A stretch of 64,000 nucleotides of DNA from Paenibacillus aestuarii (GCF_027789125.1 NZ_JAQFVF010000072.1:1-64000); one strand, 5' to 3'; shown: positions 42,917-51,587, counted from the first letter of the stretch. Notes: generated from the sequence alone by a model not told the origin. Made by a program: numbers and translations.

Positions 42917-44047
42917 ATGACAGAAAGAATTCCAGTATCCGGTCCATCAATTACACAAAAAGAAATTGACTATGTAACTGATGCTGTAACCAATGCATGG
43001 TATGAAAATGCTAATGTGTATAATAATAAGTTTGAACGCGCTTTCTCGGAATACATCGGTGTCAAGTATGCAATCTCTTTGCCTTCATGCACCTCAGCTA
43101 TTCATTTATCGCTATTAGCGTTAGGTATTGGCCCTGGAGATGAGGTTATTGTTCCAGATATCACTTGGATCGCGACCGCGGCACCAATAAGCTATGTGGG
43201 TGCAACACCGGTATTTGCCGACATTGATCAGAAATCATGGTGTTTATCGGCTCGTAGTTTTGAAGAGAATATAACAGAAAAAACAAAAGCAGTAATAACT
43301 GTCGATTTGTACGGAAACATGCCTGATATGGATGAAATTCGTGAAATTGCAGGTAAATACAATATTGCTGTGATTGAGGATGCCGCGGAAGCACTGGGAA
43401 GTGAATACAAGGGTCGAAAAGCAGGTTCTTTAGGCGATACAGGTGTATTCAGTTTTCATGGATCGAAGACGTTAACTACAGGGGAAGGAGGTATGTTGGT
43501 TACGGATCGGGAAGATATCTATAATAGGTGCCTCTTTTTGCGTGATCATGGACGAAAGCCTAGCGACAAAATGTTCTGGAATACCGAAGTAGGATATAAA
43601 TATAAAATGAGCAGCATGCAAGCTGCACTAGGACTTGCTCAGCTTGAAAGAGTTGAAGATCTGGTAGATCGCAAAAGGGAAATTTATTCTTGGTACGCTG
43701 ATGAACTAGGTGGCGATCAACACTTTCTGCTTAATAGTGAGGATTCGTCTGTAAAAAACAGCTACTGGATGATTACCGTGATCTTAGACCAAGAAATTGG
43801 TATAGAAAAAGAGGCTCTAATCGAGAGTTTGGCTAAAGATCGTATCGATACCCGGCCGTTCTTCTACCCATTAAGCTCCCTGCCAGCATACCGAGAAATA
43901 AATTCTCCTCAAAAAGGAATAATAACGAATAAAGTCGCTTATACGATTTCACCTTTAGGAATAAATTTGCCAAGTGGATTAAATTTGAATCGGGATCAAG
44001 TGAGATATGTCTGTGAAAAATTGAAAAACGTCATAAAATGCCGTTGA
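42917..44047 (+). CDS. DegT/DnrJ/EryC1 family sugar aminotransferase
   Basis: A 376-residue PLP-dependent aminotransferase acting on nucleotide-linked keto sugars. The catalytic Lys is in FSFHGSKTLTTGEGG, and the PLP-binding Asp/Ala pair in IEDAAEALGS. The presence of Lys (not His) rules out the ColD/RfbH dehydratase type. SLPSCTSAIHLSLLALGIGPG is the phosphate-binding region. A likely job is making a 4-amino-4,6-dideoxy sugar that the formyltransferase then modifies. ATG 42917 lies one base after the preceding stop, behind GGGGGATTGAG. It is the last gene of the island. Confidence 0.92.
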   Translation: MTERIPVSGPSITQKEIDYVTDAVTNAWYENANVYNNKFERAFSEYIGVKYAISLPSCTSAIHLSLLALGIGPGDEVIVPDITWIATAAPISYVGATPVFADIDQKSWCLSARSFEENITEKTKAVITVDLYGNMPDMDEIREIAGKYNIAVIEDAAEALGSEYKGRKAGSLGDTGVFSFHGSKTLTTGEGGMLVTDREDIYNRCLFLRDHGRKPSDKMFWNTEVGYKYKMSSMQAALGLAQLERVEDLVDRKREIYSWYADELGGDQHFLLNSEDSSVKNSYWMITVILDQEIGIEKEALIESLAKDRIDTRPFFYPLSSLPAYREINSPQKGIITNKVAYTISPLGINLPSGLNLNRDQVRYVCEKLKNVIKCR

Positions 44048-44114
44048 TCACGACCCCCTGTGATTGGAAGGCGGACATTTGAAGAAATCAAATTTTGTGA
44101 AATATGGCTAGTCA

Positions 44115-44236
44115 TTCTCCACACCTCACCTGTGGATAATGTGAATAAACTTGTGAATAACTTTGTTAATAAGTTGTAAAAGTGTTGATACGACAAGGTT
44201 CTACAAAATGTGCATTTATCCACGGAGTGTGGATAC
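44115..44236. promoter_or_regulatory. cluster of DnaA boxes
   Basis: Three exact or consensus boxes stand in a row on the minus strand: TGTGGATAA (44131-44139), TGTGAATAA (44140-44148) and TGTGAATAA (44152-44160). Single-mismatch boxes are TTCTCCACA (44115-44123), TTATCCACG (44216-44224) and TGTGGATAC (44228-44236). An AT-rich stretch follows. This lies in the 318-base gap before csp and after the glycan island. No dnaA gene is near, so it is more like a DnaA-titration or regulatory cluster than the chromosomal origin. Confidence 0.7.
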
Positions 44237-44276
44237 CTTAATTTTCAAAAAATTTAAATTTATCCCCTTGAATAAA

Positions 44277-44306
44277 TTGACATGCCAAGCATATGGGTGT
44301 TATAGT
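44277..44306 (+). promoter_or_regulatory. csp promoter
   Basis: TTGACA (44277-44282), an 18-base spacer and TATAGT (44301-44306) with an upstream TG (extended -10). The leader to the start codon is about 53 bases. Confidence 0.7.
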
Positions 44307-44365
44307 CAAAAAGTAAGGGCTTACATTTTATGAACTTATTTGATTATGAAGGGAATGTGTACGGC

Positions 44366-44563
44366 ATGCAAGGTAAAGTGAAATGGTTTAATGCGGAAAA
44401 AGGTTATGGTTTCATCGAGCGCGAAGATGGTGGAGATGTATTCGTACATTTTTCAGCCATCCAGACAGAAGGCTTCAAGACTCTAGAAGAAGGCCAAGCA
44501 GTGTCGTTTGATATCGTGGAAGGCGCACGTGGCCCACAAGCAGCCAATGTCAGCAAACTATAA
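44366..44563 (+). CDS. csp: cold-shock protein
   Basis: A 65-residue single OB-fold RNA chaperone. Both RNA-binding motifs are intact: KGYGFIER (RNP1) and DVFVHFSAI (RNP2). The N-terminus MQGKVKWFNAEKG is the family's standard start, so ATG 44366 is preferred over an in-frame ATG at 44330; GAAGGGA lies upstream. It is monocistronic, with its own promoter and terminator. The DnaA-box cluster ends about 40 bases before its promoter, so DnaA may influence it (inference). Confidence 0.96.
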   Translation: MQGKVKWFNAEKGYGFIEREDGGDVFVHFSAIQTEGFKTLEEGQAVSFDIVEGARGPQAANVSKL

Positions 44564-44603
44564 TCATTCGGCCAATACAGCCGCTTGAATATACGAATGT
44601 ACG

Positions 44604-44631
44604 CACCCTGAAATTTTCAGGGTGTTTTTTT
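44604..44631 (+). terminator. csp terminator
   Basis: CACCCTGAAA pairs with TTTTCAGGGTG, followed by seven T. Confidence 0.9.
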
Positions 44632-44666
44632 ACGTTTTATTTCATAGGTTGAAATATAAAGGAATT

Positions 44667-44695
44667 TTGAAGATGAGCCAGGAATGTAGTATAAT
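44667..44695 (+). promoter_or_regulatory. hpf promoter
   Basis: TTGAAG (44667-44672), 17 bases, and a perfect TATAAT (44690-44695), 26 bases before the start codon. No SigB-type element was seen. Confidence 0.7.
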
Positions 44696-44720
44696 AGAAG
44701 TGTGAAGGGAGATGTTGAAC

Positions 44721-45269
44721 ATGGAGATTAACATTCGTGGAGAACACCTTGAAGTAACTGAAGCACTCAGGGATTACGTTGAGAAGAAGCTTAACAGACT
44801 TGAGAGGTATTTTGAGTCCCCCCTTACATCGGATGTACATGTGAAGTTAAGCGTAGTTAAGGGAATGCAAGCCATTGAAGTCAGCATTCCGCTGGCTGGC
44901 GTGCTGCTCCGCGCAGAAGAGCGCAATAATGACATGTACGCGTCCATAGATTTAGTTGTGGACAAGTTAGAACGCCAAATTCGTAAGCATAAGACGAAAA
45001 CCAACCGTCAGATTCGTTTGCAAGGCGGTAAACGCGATCTATTTAGAATGGAAACGGCAGCAACCATGTACATGGAAGAAGAGGAAGACTACGAATTAGT
45101 TCGTAATAAACGCTTCGCAATGAAACCGATGGATGTGGAGGAAGCGATTCTTCAGATGAACTTGGTGGGCCATAACTTCTTCGTATTCTCCAATATGGAT
45201 ACGGATCAAGTGAATGTCGTATATCGACGTGATGATGGCAAATACGGTTTGATTGAACCGGCGATGTAA
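44721..45269 (+). CDS. hpf: long-form ribosome hibernation promoting factor
   Basis: A 182-residue protein that binds the 30S decoding region and pairs ribosomes into inactive 100S dimers in stationary phase. The N-terminal ~95 residues are the S30AE domain (NIRGEHLEVTEALRDYVEKK), and the C-terminal ~60 residues are the dimerisation domain of long HPF (VRNKRFAMKPMDVEEAILQM, GHNFFVFSN). ATG 44721 is chosen because GAAGGGA lies 10 bases before it; ATG 44712 is only one base from that site. In Bacillus it also precedes secA and prfB, as here. Confidence 0.96.
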   Translation: MEINIRGEHLEVTEALRDYVEKKLNRLERYFESPLTSDVHVKLSVVKGMQAIEVSIPLAGVLLRAEERNNDMYASIDLVVDKLERQIRKHKTKTNRQIRLQGGKRDLFRMETAATMYMEEEEDYELVRNKRFAMKPMDVEEAILQMNLVGHNFFVFSNMDTDQVNVVYRRDDGKYGLIEPAM

Positions 45270-45305
45270 CCGGCAAGATCGTTCCAATTGTATATAAGTT
45301 AAGAT

Positions 45306-45342
45306 AAGCTTGGTTCGGCTTCGGTCGGGTCAAGCTTTTTTC
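45306..45342 (+). terminator. hpf terminator
   Basis: AAGCTTG pairs with CAAGCTT, with further G-C and G-T pairing inside and six T after it. Confidence 0.85.
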
Positions 45343-45454
45343 ATGCATGCATTTCGGGAAACGATTCAATACTAAAGAAACAGACAGTAACGTTAACTTT
45401 GTGCAACACAGCCGCAAATTATACGTATATAAGAAGGAGTAGCCAGAGCGTTTC

Positions 45455-45483
45455 TTGCGGCATGACCGCCAAACTGATACAAT
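45455..45483 (+). promoter_or_regulatory. secA promoter
   Basis: TTGCGG (45455-45460), 17 bases, then TACAAT (45478-45483) preceded by TGA, an extended -10. Confidence 0.55.
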
Positions 45484-45518
45484 TTAAGGATACGAATGCA
45501 AGGGAAAGGGGTTCACCG

Positions 45519-48035
45519 ATGCTAGGACTAGTGAAGAAAATTTTTGGTGATTCCAATGATCGGGAAATTAAGAGAATGTTGAAGGCCGTTGATTTGATCA
45601 ATGAGCTTGAAGCCAGCATTCAACCGTTATCTGATGAAGAGCTTCGCGGCAAGACAGTGGAGTTCAGAAACCGCCTGGAGCAAGGTGAGGAACTGGATGA
45701 TTTGCTGCCGGAAGCCTTCGCCGTTGTACGTGAAGCGGGTAAGCGGGTATTGGGCAAACGTCATTACGACGTTCAGCTTATCGGAGGTATGGTGCTGCAC
45801 GAAGGCCGTATCGCGGAAATGAGAACAGGGGAAGGGAAGACGCTAGTCGGAACGCTTCCTGTATATTTGAACGCTTTGCTTGGCAAAGGCGTACACGTTG
45901 TAACCGTCAACGACTACTTGGCGCAGCGCGATAGCGCGGAGATGGGTCAGATCTATCATTTCCTCGGCCTCACAGTGGGCGTGAATTTGCACAATTTGTC
46001 TCATGAAGAAAAGCAAGCAGCTTACGCTTGTGATATTACGTATGGAACAAATAATGAATACGGCTTTGACTATCTGCGTGACAACATGGTGTTGTACAAA
46101 GAGCAGATGGTGCAGCGTCCGCTTTATTTCGCCGTCATTGACGAAGTGGACTCCATTCTGGTCGATGAAGCCAGAACACCGCTGATTATTTCCGGACAAG
46201 CTGCTAAGTCGACGGATCTATATTACTCCGCTGACCGTTTTGTAGCTACGCTTAAAGCGGAAGAGGACTACACTATTGATATTAAAGTCCGTTCCATTGC
46301 ACTCACAGAAGAGGGCGTAGCGAAGGCGGAGCGTGCATTTGGCATTGAGAACTTATTTGATCATCAGAATGTGAACATCAACCATCACGTCACCCAAGCG
46401 CTTAAAGCACGTTACATTATGAGACGCGATGTGGATTATGTCGTACAAGAAGATGAAGTCATGATCGTTGATGAATTTACAGGTCGGATTATGACGGGCC
46501 GCCGCTACAGCGATGGCTTGCACCAAGCGATTGAGGCGAAAGAACAGCTGCAAGTGCAAAATGAGAGCATGACGCTGGCAACGATTACGTTCCAGAACTA
46601 CTTCCGGATGTACCGCAAGCTTTCGGGTATGACAGGTACTGCGAAGACGGAAGAGGAAGAATTGAAGAAAATTTACGGGCTGGAAGTTATCATTGTTCCG
46701 ACGAACCGCCCGATGATTCGTAAAGACATGCCGGACGTTGTTTATAAATCGGAGAACGGCAAATTCAAAGCCGTTGTCGAGGGGATCGTCGAGCGCCATA
46801 AGAAAAACCAGCCAGTGCTGGTCGGTACGGTGTCTATCGAGAACTCGGAGCGTTTATCCGAGATGCTGAAACGTAAAGGCATCAAGCATCAGGTGCTGAA
46901 CGCGAAGTATCATGCCGAGGAAGCGGAAATCGTATCGCGAGCAGGTCAGCCTGGCGCAGTAACGATTGCAACGAACATGGCCGGACGCGGTACGGATATT
47001 ATGCTGGGCGAAGGCGTACATGAAAATGGCGGTTTGCATATTATAGGAACGGAACGTCACGAGAGCAGACGGATTGATAACCAGCTGCGCGGCCGTGCAG
47101 GACGTCAAGGGGACCCAGGCTCTTCGCAGTTCTATTTGTCCCTCGAGGATGAACTCATGAAGCGTTTTGGCGCCGAAAATATTATGGCCATGATGGATCG
47201 TCTTGGTATGGAAGAAGACCAGCCGATCGAGAGCAAACTGATTACGCGTGCGGTTGAATCGGCGCAGAAGCGTGTGGAAGGCAACAACTTCGACGTGCGT
47301 AAAGTCGTCTTGCAATATGACGATGTGATGAATCAGCAGCGTGAGATTATTTACAAACAGCGCCGCGAGCTGCTGGAATCTGAGAATATCCGGGTTATTG
47401 TCGAAGATATGATCAATGCAGTCATCGAGCGCGTCGTGAAGGCTCACTGTCCGGAAGAGCAAATTCCGGAAGAATGGGAACTGACGGAAGTCGCCAACTT
47501 CGTGAACAACAATCTGTTGAACGAAGAATCCCATATTACGGATCAAGACATTTGGGGCAAGGAACAAGAAGAGATTATCGAGCACATCCAAGCGCTTGTG
47601 AAGAAACGCTATGATGAGCGTGAAGAAGAAATCGGCGCGGAATTCATGCGCGAGTTCGAGAAAGTCGTTGCTCTCCGTGCGGTAGACAGCAAATGGATGG
47701 ATCACATCGATGCGATGGATCAGCTTCGCCAAGGTATCCATCTTCGCGCTTACGGCGGTACGGATCCGCTTCGTGAATATCAATTCGAAGGCTTTGAAAT
47801 GTTCCAGGACATGATCGAGAACATCCGTGAAGAAGTGGCGATGTACATTATGAAAGCACATGTACAAAGCAATCTGGAGCGTCAAGTCGTCGCGGAAGGT
47901 CAAGCTGTAGATCCGAAGAACGAAGCGGGCGGCAAGAAACCAGTCGTGCGCGATGAGGAGCGGATCGGACGCAACGATCCATGCCCATGCGGCAGCGGCA
48001 AGAAGTTCAAACAGTGCCATGGACTAGGCAGCTAA
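45519..48035 (+). CDS. secA: preprotein translocase ATPase SecA
   Basis: The 838-residue motor of the general secretion pathway, which pushes unfolded preproteins (including the S-layer and stalk-domain proteins here) through SecYEG. Walker A is MRTGEGKTLVG near residue 100 and Walker B is VIDEVDSILVDEARTPL near 207. Helicase-like motifs ATITFQNYFRMYRKLSGMTG and GRGTDIMLGEGV are intact, as is the C-terminal zinc motif CPCGSGKKFKQCHG. ATG 45519 matches the conserved MLGLVKKIFGDSN start and follows AGGGAAAGGGG. prfB follows after 79 bases, as in most Firmicutes. Confidence 0.98.
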   Translation: MLGLVKKIFGDSNDREIKRMLKAVDLINELEASIQPLSDEELRGKTVEFRNRLEQGEELDDLLPEAFAVVREAGKRVLGKRHYDVQLIGGMVLHEGRIAEMRTGEGKTLVGTLPVYLNALLGKGVHVVTVNDYLAQRDSAEMGQIYHFLGLTVGVNLHNLSHEEKQAAYACDITYGTNNEYGFDYLRDNMVLYKEQMVQRPLYFAVIDEVDSILVDEARTPLIISGQAAKSTDLYYSADRFVATLKAEEDYTIDIKVRSIALTEEGVAKAERAFGIENLFDHQNVNINHHVTQALKARYIMRRDVDYVVQEDEVMIVDEFTGRIMTGRRYSDGLHQAIEAKEQLQVQNESMTLATITFQNYFRMYRKLSGMTGTAKTEEEELKKIYGLEVIIVPTNRPMIRKDMPDVVYKSENGKFKAVVEGIVERHKKNQPVLVGTVSIENSERLSEMLKRKGIKHQVLNAKYHAEEAEIVSRAGQPGAVTIATNMAGRGTDIMLGEGVHENGGLHIIGTERHESRRIDNQLRGRAGRQGDPGSSQFYLSLEDELMKRFGAENIMAMMDRLGMEEDQPIESKLITRAVESAQKRVEGNNFDVRKVVLQYDDVMNQQREIIYKQRRELLESENIRVIVEDMINAVIERVVKAHCPEEQIPEEWELTEVANFVNNNLLNEESHITDQDIWGKEQEEIIEHIQALVKKRYDEREEEIGAEFMREFEKVVALRAVDSKWMDHIDAMDQLRQGIHLRAYGGTDPLREYQFEGFEMFQDMIENIREEVAMYIMKAHVQSNLERQVVAEGQAVDPKNEAGGKKPVVRDEERIGRNDPCPCGSGKKFKQCHGLGS

Positions 48036-48114
48036 GTGTAGGTTAAGGCCTGCTAAGCTATGCAGCCGACAAGGCGCTGATTTCAAGCTCAACGAGATAA
48101 ATGAGGTGTAAGTC

Positions 48115-49234
48115 ATGCTAGAACCAGAAGTAAAGCAAGACCTAAGAGAGACAGCAAAGCGACTAACCGAATTACGGGGGTCTCTTTGACTTAGATCATA
48201 AGCTCGAAGCGATTGGTGATTATGAAGAAAAAATGGCGGCGCCTGATTTCTGGGACGATAACGAAAAAGCCCAGAAAACCATCGCCGACCTGAACGGGAT
48301 CAAGAGCGTCGTGGATCAGTTCCAATCCTTCTCTAACGAGTATGACGACCTGATGGTGCTGGTCGAGATCGAGGAGGAGGAAAGCGACGCCAGCCTAGCA
48401 GCGGAGATCGCCAGCGGCATCTCGGCCTTGGTGAAGAAGCTGGAGGCGTTCGAGCTGCAGCTGCTGCTCAGCCAGCCGTATGACCGGCTGAACGCTATCC
48501 TGGAGCTGCACCCGGGCGCCGGCGGCACCGAGTCGCAAGACTGGGCGGAAATGTTGCTGCGCATGTACCGCCGTTGGGCGGAGAAGCGTGACTTTAAAGT
48601 CGAGGTTCTCGACTATCTTCCGGGCGATGAGGCCGGTGTGAAAAGCGTCACGCTAATGATCAAGGGCTTCAACGCCTATGGCTATTTGAAGGCGGAGAAG
48701 GGCGTGCATCGGCTCGTGCGCATCTCGCCGTTCGACGCATCTGGACGTCGTCATACGTCCTTCGTATCGTGCGACGTGATGCCGGAGATCGAAGACGACG
48801 CGGAGATTGAGATCCGCACAGAGGATCTGAAGATCGATACGTATCGCGCGAGCGGCGCCGGCGGTCAGCACATTAACACGACCGACTCTGCCGTACGGAT
48901 TACGCATATACCGACGGGCGTTGTGGTCAGCTGTCAGCAAGAGCGCTCGCAGATCAAGAACCGTGAGAAAGCGATGAAGATGCTTCGTTCCAAGCTCTAC
49001 GAGAAGAAAATCGAAGAGCAGGAAAAGCAACTGGCCGAAATTCGCGGTGAACAATCCGATATCGCTTGGGGCAGTCAGATTCGCTCTTATGTGTTTCATC
49101 CATACAGCATGGTCAAGGATCATCGGACATCGGCAGAGACGGGTAATGTCGGCGCCGTTATGGACGGAGATCTGGATATGTTTATCGACGCTTATCTCCG
49201 CTTGCAAATTCGCAAGCCGGAAGAGCAGCAATAA
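48115..49234 (+). CDS. prfB: peptide chain release factor 2, with programmed +1 frameshift
   Basis: RF2 frees finished proteins at UGA and UAA codons. The first 24 codons (48115-48186) end at an in-frame UGA (48187-48189); a +1 shift continues from GAC 48188 to 49234, giving about 372 residues. The shifted frame carries the tripeptide anticodon SPF in VRISPFDASGR and the catalytic GGQ in SGAGGQHINTTD. ATG 48115 follows AATGAGGTG. Starting at the later internal ATG (48233) would remove part of domain 1 and is not supported. Autoregulation is expected: low RF2 favours frameshifting. Confidence 0.96.
48174..48190 (+). promoter_or_regulatory. prfB programmed frameshift site
   Basis: A Shine-Dalgarno-like ACGGGGG stimulator is followed by TCT and the slippery CTT TGA C. 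The layout matches the well-studied bacterial RF2 site. Confidence 0.95.
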
Positions 49235-49277
49235 AAAGCCGAATGCGACAGTTGCATACAGGCTGTGAAAGACGATC

Positions 49278-49308
49278 ATCCTACACCCAAAAGGTGTAGG
49301 ATTTTTTG
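49278..49308 (+). terminator. prfB terminator
   Basis: ATCCTACACC pairs perfectly with GGTGTAGGAT around a CAAAA loop, followed by a T run that ends just before the ribosome binding site of the next gene. Confidence 0.88.
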
Positions 49309-49325
49309 TGAGAGGAGAAGGCGGA

Positions 49326-50195
49326 GTGTCCAGAAAAGAACCACGTGTAACACTTGGTAGTCCCGCGCATACCGTGCTGGAATATGTGCTGCTATGCATC
49401 GGTTCGCTGGTGATGGCGGCGAGCTTCAATGCATTTTTAAATCCGAATCAGATTGCCAGCGGCGGCGTGGCGGGGTTGTCCACGATCGTGCAGCACCTCA
49501 GTGGAGTGAATCCGGCGATTATCCAGTGGTCGCTAAATATCCCGATTTTCCTGTTAGCCTTATGGTTGTTAGGCGGTCAATTCGGCATTAAAGCCGCAGT
49601 GGGCTCGGTCATTTACCCGCTGTGTGTACTGCTCACAACCCATATTGGCGCGCCTACGCATAACCCGCTGTTAGCGGCGGTTTATGGCGGAATGGGCGTC
49701 GGGCTTGGGTTGGGCATCGTTTTCCGCGGACGGGGGTCGACGGGCGGGTTGGGGTTGGCTGCGCAAATTTTACATAAATTTACAGGTTTGAGCTTCGGTA
49801 TTTGTGTGGCGATCTTTGATGGGATTGTGATCTTGAGCTCTGCACTCGTGTTTACGCCGGAGACTGCGCTGTATGCCTTAATCGGGCTGTTTGTGACAAA
49901 AAAGACGATTGATGTCGTACAGCTCGGCCTGAACGATGCCAAAGTAGCGTTTATTATTTCAGATCATACGAAAGAATTGCGCAAAGTGATTCTGCACGAT
50001 CTCGACCGGGGACTGACGGAATGGGGCGGAGCCGGTGGCTTCACCGGGGAGTCCAGGACGATCATGATGGTAGTCGTGAAGCAGAATGAAGTGACGCGGT
50101 TGAAGTCGCTGGTCCGTGCGGTGGACCCGGGGGCTTTTGTAATTTTGAGCGAGACGAATGAAGTGCTGGGTGAAGGGTTCAAAAGGCATGCCTAA
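49326..50195 (+). CDS. YitT family membrane protein
   Basis: A 289-residue integral membrane protein. Five hydrophobic segments lie between residues ~15 and 195 (VLEYVLLCIGSLVMAASF, IIQWSLNIPIFLLALWLLGG, and others). FNAFLNPNQIASGGVAGLS and FRGRGSTGGLGLAAQIL are the DUF161 signatures. The C-terminal DUF2179 domain (~205-285, RTIMMVVVKQNEVTRLKSLV) is cytosolic and resembles cyclic-nucleotide-binding folds. Transport is suspected for the family but the substrate is unknown. GTG 49326 is chosen because AGGAGAAGG precedes it. No promoter is visible between the prfB terminator and this gene, so read-through is possible. Confidence 0.88.
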   Translation: MSRKEPRVTLGSPAHTVLEYVLLCIGSLVMAASFNAFLNPNQIASGGVAGLSTIVQHLSGVNPAIIQWSLNIPIFLLALWLLGGQFGIKAAVGSVIYPLCVLLTTHIGAPTHNPLLAAVYGGMGVGLGLGIVFRGRGSTGGLGLAAQILHKFTGLSFGICVAIFDGIVILSSALVFTPETALYALIGLFVTKKTIDVVQLGLNDAKVAFIISDHTKELRKVILHDLDRGLTEWGGAGGFTGESRTIMMVVVKQNEVTRLKSLVRAVDPGAFVILSETNEVLGEGFKRHA

Positions 50196-50216
50196 GTCAC
50201 GCTGCACCAAAGGTAG

Positions 50217-50247
50217 AAGGACGTGCTTGATGTACGTCCTTTTTTTA
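50217..50247 (+). terminator. terminator after YitT gene
   Basis: AAGGACGT pairs with ACGTCCTT, followed by seven T. The next ~200 bases up to the arginine promoter contain only a small CTGCA/TGCAG hairpin and nothing else I can name. Confidence 0.9.
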
Positions 50248-50453
50248 TTAAGCCTAAAACAAAAGTTGCCTGATTCGGTTCATATTTGGGATAATATAAC
50301 TATTGGACTATCAGTGTCTTCAGTTCAATGCATAATTGATAGCTTTGGCCTGCAAAAATGCAGCGAAAACTGAAAATGTGACAATCTTTTAAAACTTTAA
50401 AAAACCCTTATATGACAAGACTTTGAGCGCACAAAAATGATCAAAAAAATTCA

Positions 50454-50488
50454 TTGAATTATTATGTATACGAATGTATAATAATACA
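50454..50488 (+). promoter_or_regulatory. argC promoter with two ARG boxes
   Basis: TTGAAT (50454-50459), 17 bases, and TATAAT (50477-50482) form the promoter. A perfect ARG box (TGTAT, 4 bases, ATACA; 50475-50488) covers the -10. A second box with one mismatch (TGAAT, 4 bases, ATGTA; 50455-50468) covers the -35, exactly 20 bases away. ArgR/AhrC hexamers would block RNA polymerase when arginine is plentiful. Confidence 0.85.
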
Positions 50489-50518
50489 TATATTTTTGGG
50501 ACGTCTGGGGGAAATCAT

Positions 50519-51568
50519 ATGAGCAATGCGGTTAGAGCGGCTATTATTGGGGCCACCGGGTACGGCGGCGCGGAAGTTATTCGTTTGTTGCAAGCACATC
50601 CATTTGTACAAATCACGTCGGTGATCTCGACGTCTAGTGCAGGGACGCCGTTGGCGGACCATTTTCCTCATTTACAGGAAATTGTCGTAGATATTCTCGA
50701 TGAGTTGAATGTAGAACTGATTGCTGGCAAAGCGGACGTCGTTTTCTTGGCGACACCGGCTGGCGTGAGTGCCGAGCTTTCGCCAAAGCTGCTTGCGGCA
50801 GGGCTGAAAGTGATCGACATCTCCGGTGATTTGCGTTTGAAGTCGCGTGAGGATTATGAGAAGTGGTATAAGCGTACGGCTGCTCCTGAGGCAGCGTTAG
50901 AGCAGGCGGTATACGGACTTGCTGAAGTGTTCGGAGATGAAGTCAAAGGTTCCGAACTGATCGCGAATCCGGGCTGTTACCCGACAGCTACCCTGCTAGG
51001 TCTTATTCCAGCAGTTAAAGCGGGATGGATCGATCCTTCTACCATTATCATCGACGCCAAGTCCGGTGTTTCCGGAGCGGGTCGCGGTGTAGGTCTGGGC
51101 ACACACTACGCAGAGGTTAATGAGAATTTTTCGGCTTATAAAGTGAATAAGCATCAACATATTCCGGAAATTGAGCAAGCTTTGAGCCGCGTTGCGGGCC
51201 ATCCGGTTGTGACGACGTTTACGACGCATCTGGTGCCCATGACTCGGGGTATTATGTCGACGATGTATGCAACGGTCATCGGAGAGCATTCCACGGAAGC
51301 TTTCACGGAATTGTACCGTCAATTCTATGAAGGCCGCAAATTCGTGCGTGTGCGTAACAGTGGCAAGATGCCGGCGACAAAAGAGGTATCCGGATCGAAT
51401 TACTGCGATATCGGCTTTGCTGTCGATGAGCGTACGGGTCGAGTAACGATCGTTTCGGTGATTGATAATGTGGTCAAAGGCGCAGCGGGGCAAGCAATTC
51501 AGAATTTGAACTTAATGATGGGCTGGGACGAAACGACAGGGCTGTTGTTCGCGCCAGTGTATCCATAA
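50519..51568 (+). CDS. argC: N-acetyl-gamma-glutamyl-phosphate reductase
   Basis: The 349-residue enzyme reduces N-acetylglutamyl phosphate to the semialdehyde with NADPH, step three of arginine synthesis. The Rossmann motif IIGATGYGGAEVIRLL opens the protein. The catalytic Cys (around residue 152) is in ANPGCYPTATLLGL. The conserved His sits in HQHIPEIEQ. ATG 50519 starts this fold and follows CTGGGGGA; an earlier in-frame ATG at 50474 lies within the promoter. It is the first gene of argCJBDFGH, directly behind the ARG boxes. Confidence 0.98.
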   Translation: MSNAVRAAIIGATGYGGAEVIRLLQAHPFVQITSVISTSSAGTPLADHFPHLQEIVVDILDELNVELIAGKADVVFLATPAGVSAELSPKLLAAGLKVIDISGDLRLKSREDYEKWYKRTAAPEAALEQAVYGLAEVFGDEVKGSELIANPGCYPTATLLGLIPAVKAGWIDPSTIIIDAKSGVSGAGRGVGLGTHYAEVNENFSAYKVNKHQHIPEIEQALSRVAGHPVVTTFTTHLVPMTRGIMSTMYATVIGEHSTEAFTELYRQFYEGRKFVRVRNSGKMPATKEVSGSNYCDIGFAVDERTGRVTIVSVIDNVVKGAAGQAIQNLNLMMGWDETTGLLFAPVYP

Positions 51569-51587
51569 CGGAGGGCGAAGGTCGAAC

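Noticed and set aside
27418..44047. Insertion sequences or integrase in the glycan island
   Set aside because: No transposase, recombinase or terminal inverted repeats were found despite foreign-looking composition.
44115..44280. Chromosomal replication origin
   Set aside because: DnaA boxes and AT-rich DNA are present, but dnaA, dnaN and rpmH are not nearby, and the flanking genes are not those of oriC.
48233..49234. prfB as a simple gene starting at 48233
   Set aside because: The upstream reading frame with an in-frame TGA and the classic shift site shows that the true start is 48115.
50248..50453. T-box or arginine attenuator before argC
   Set aside because: No T-box consensus and no terminator between promoter and argC; control is accounted for by the ARG boxes.
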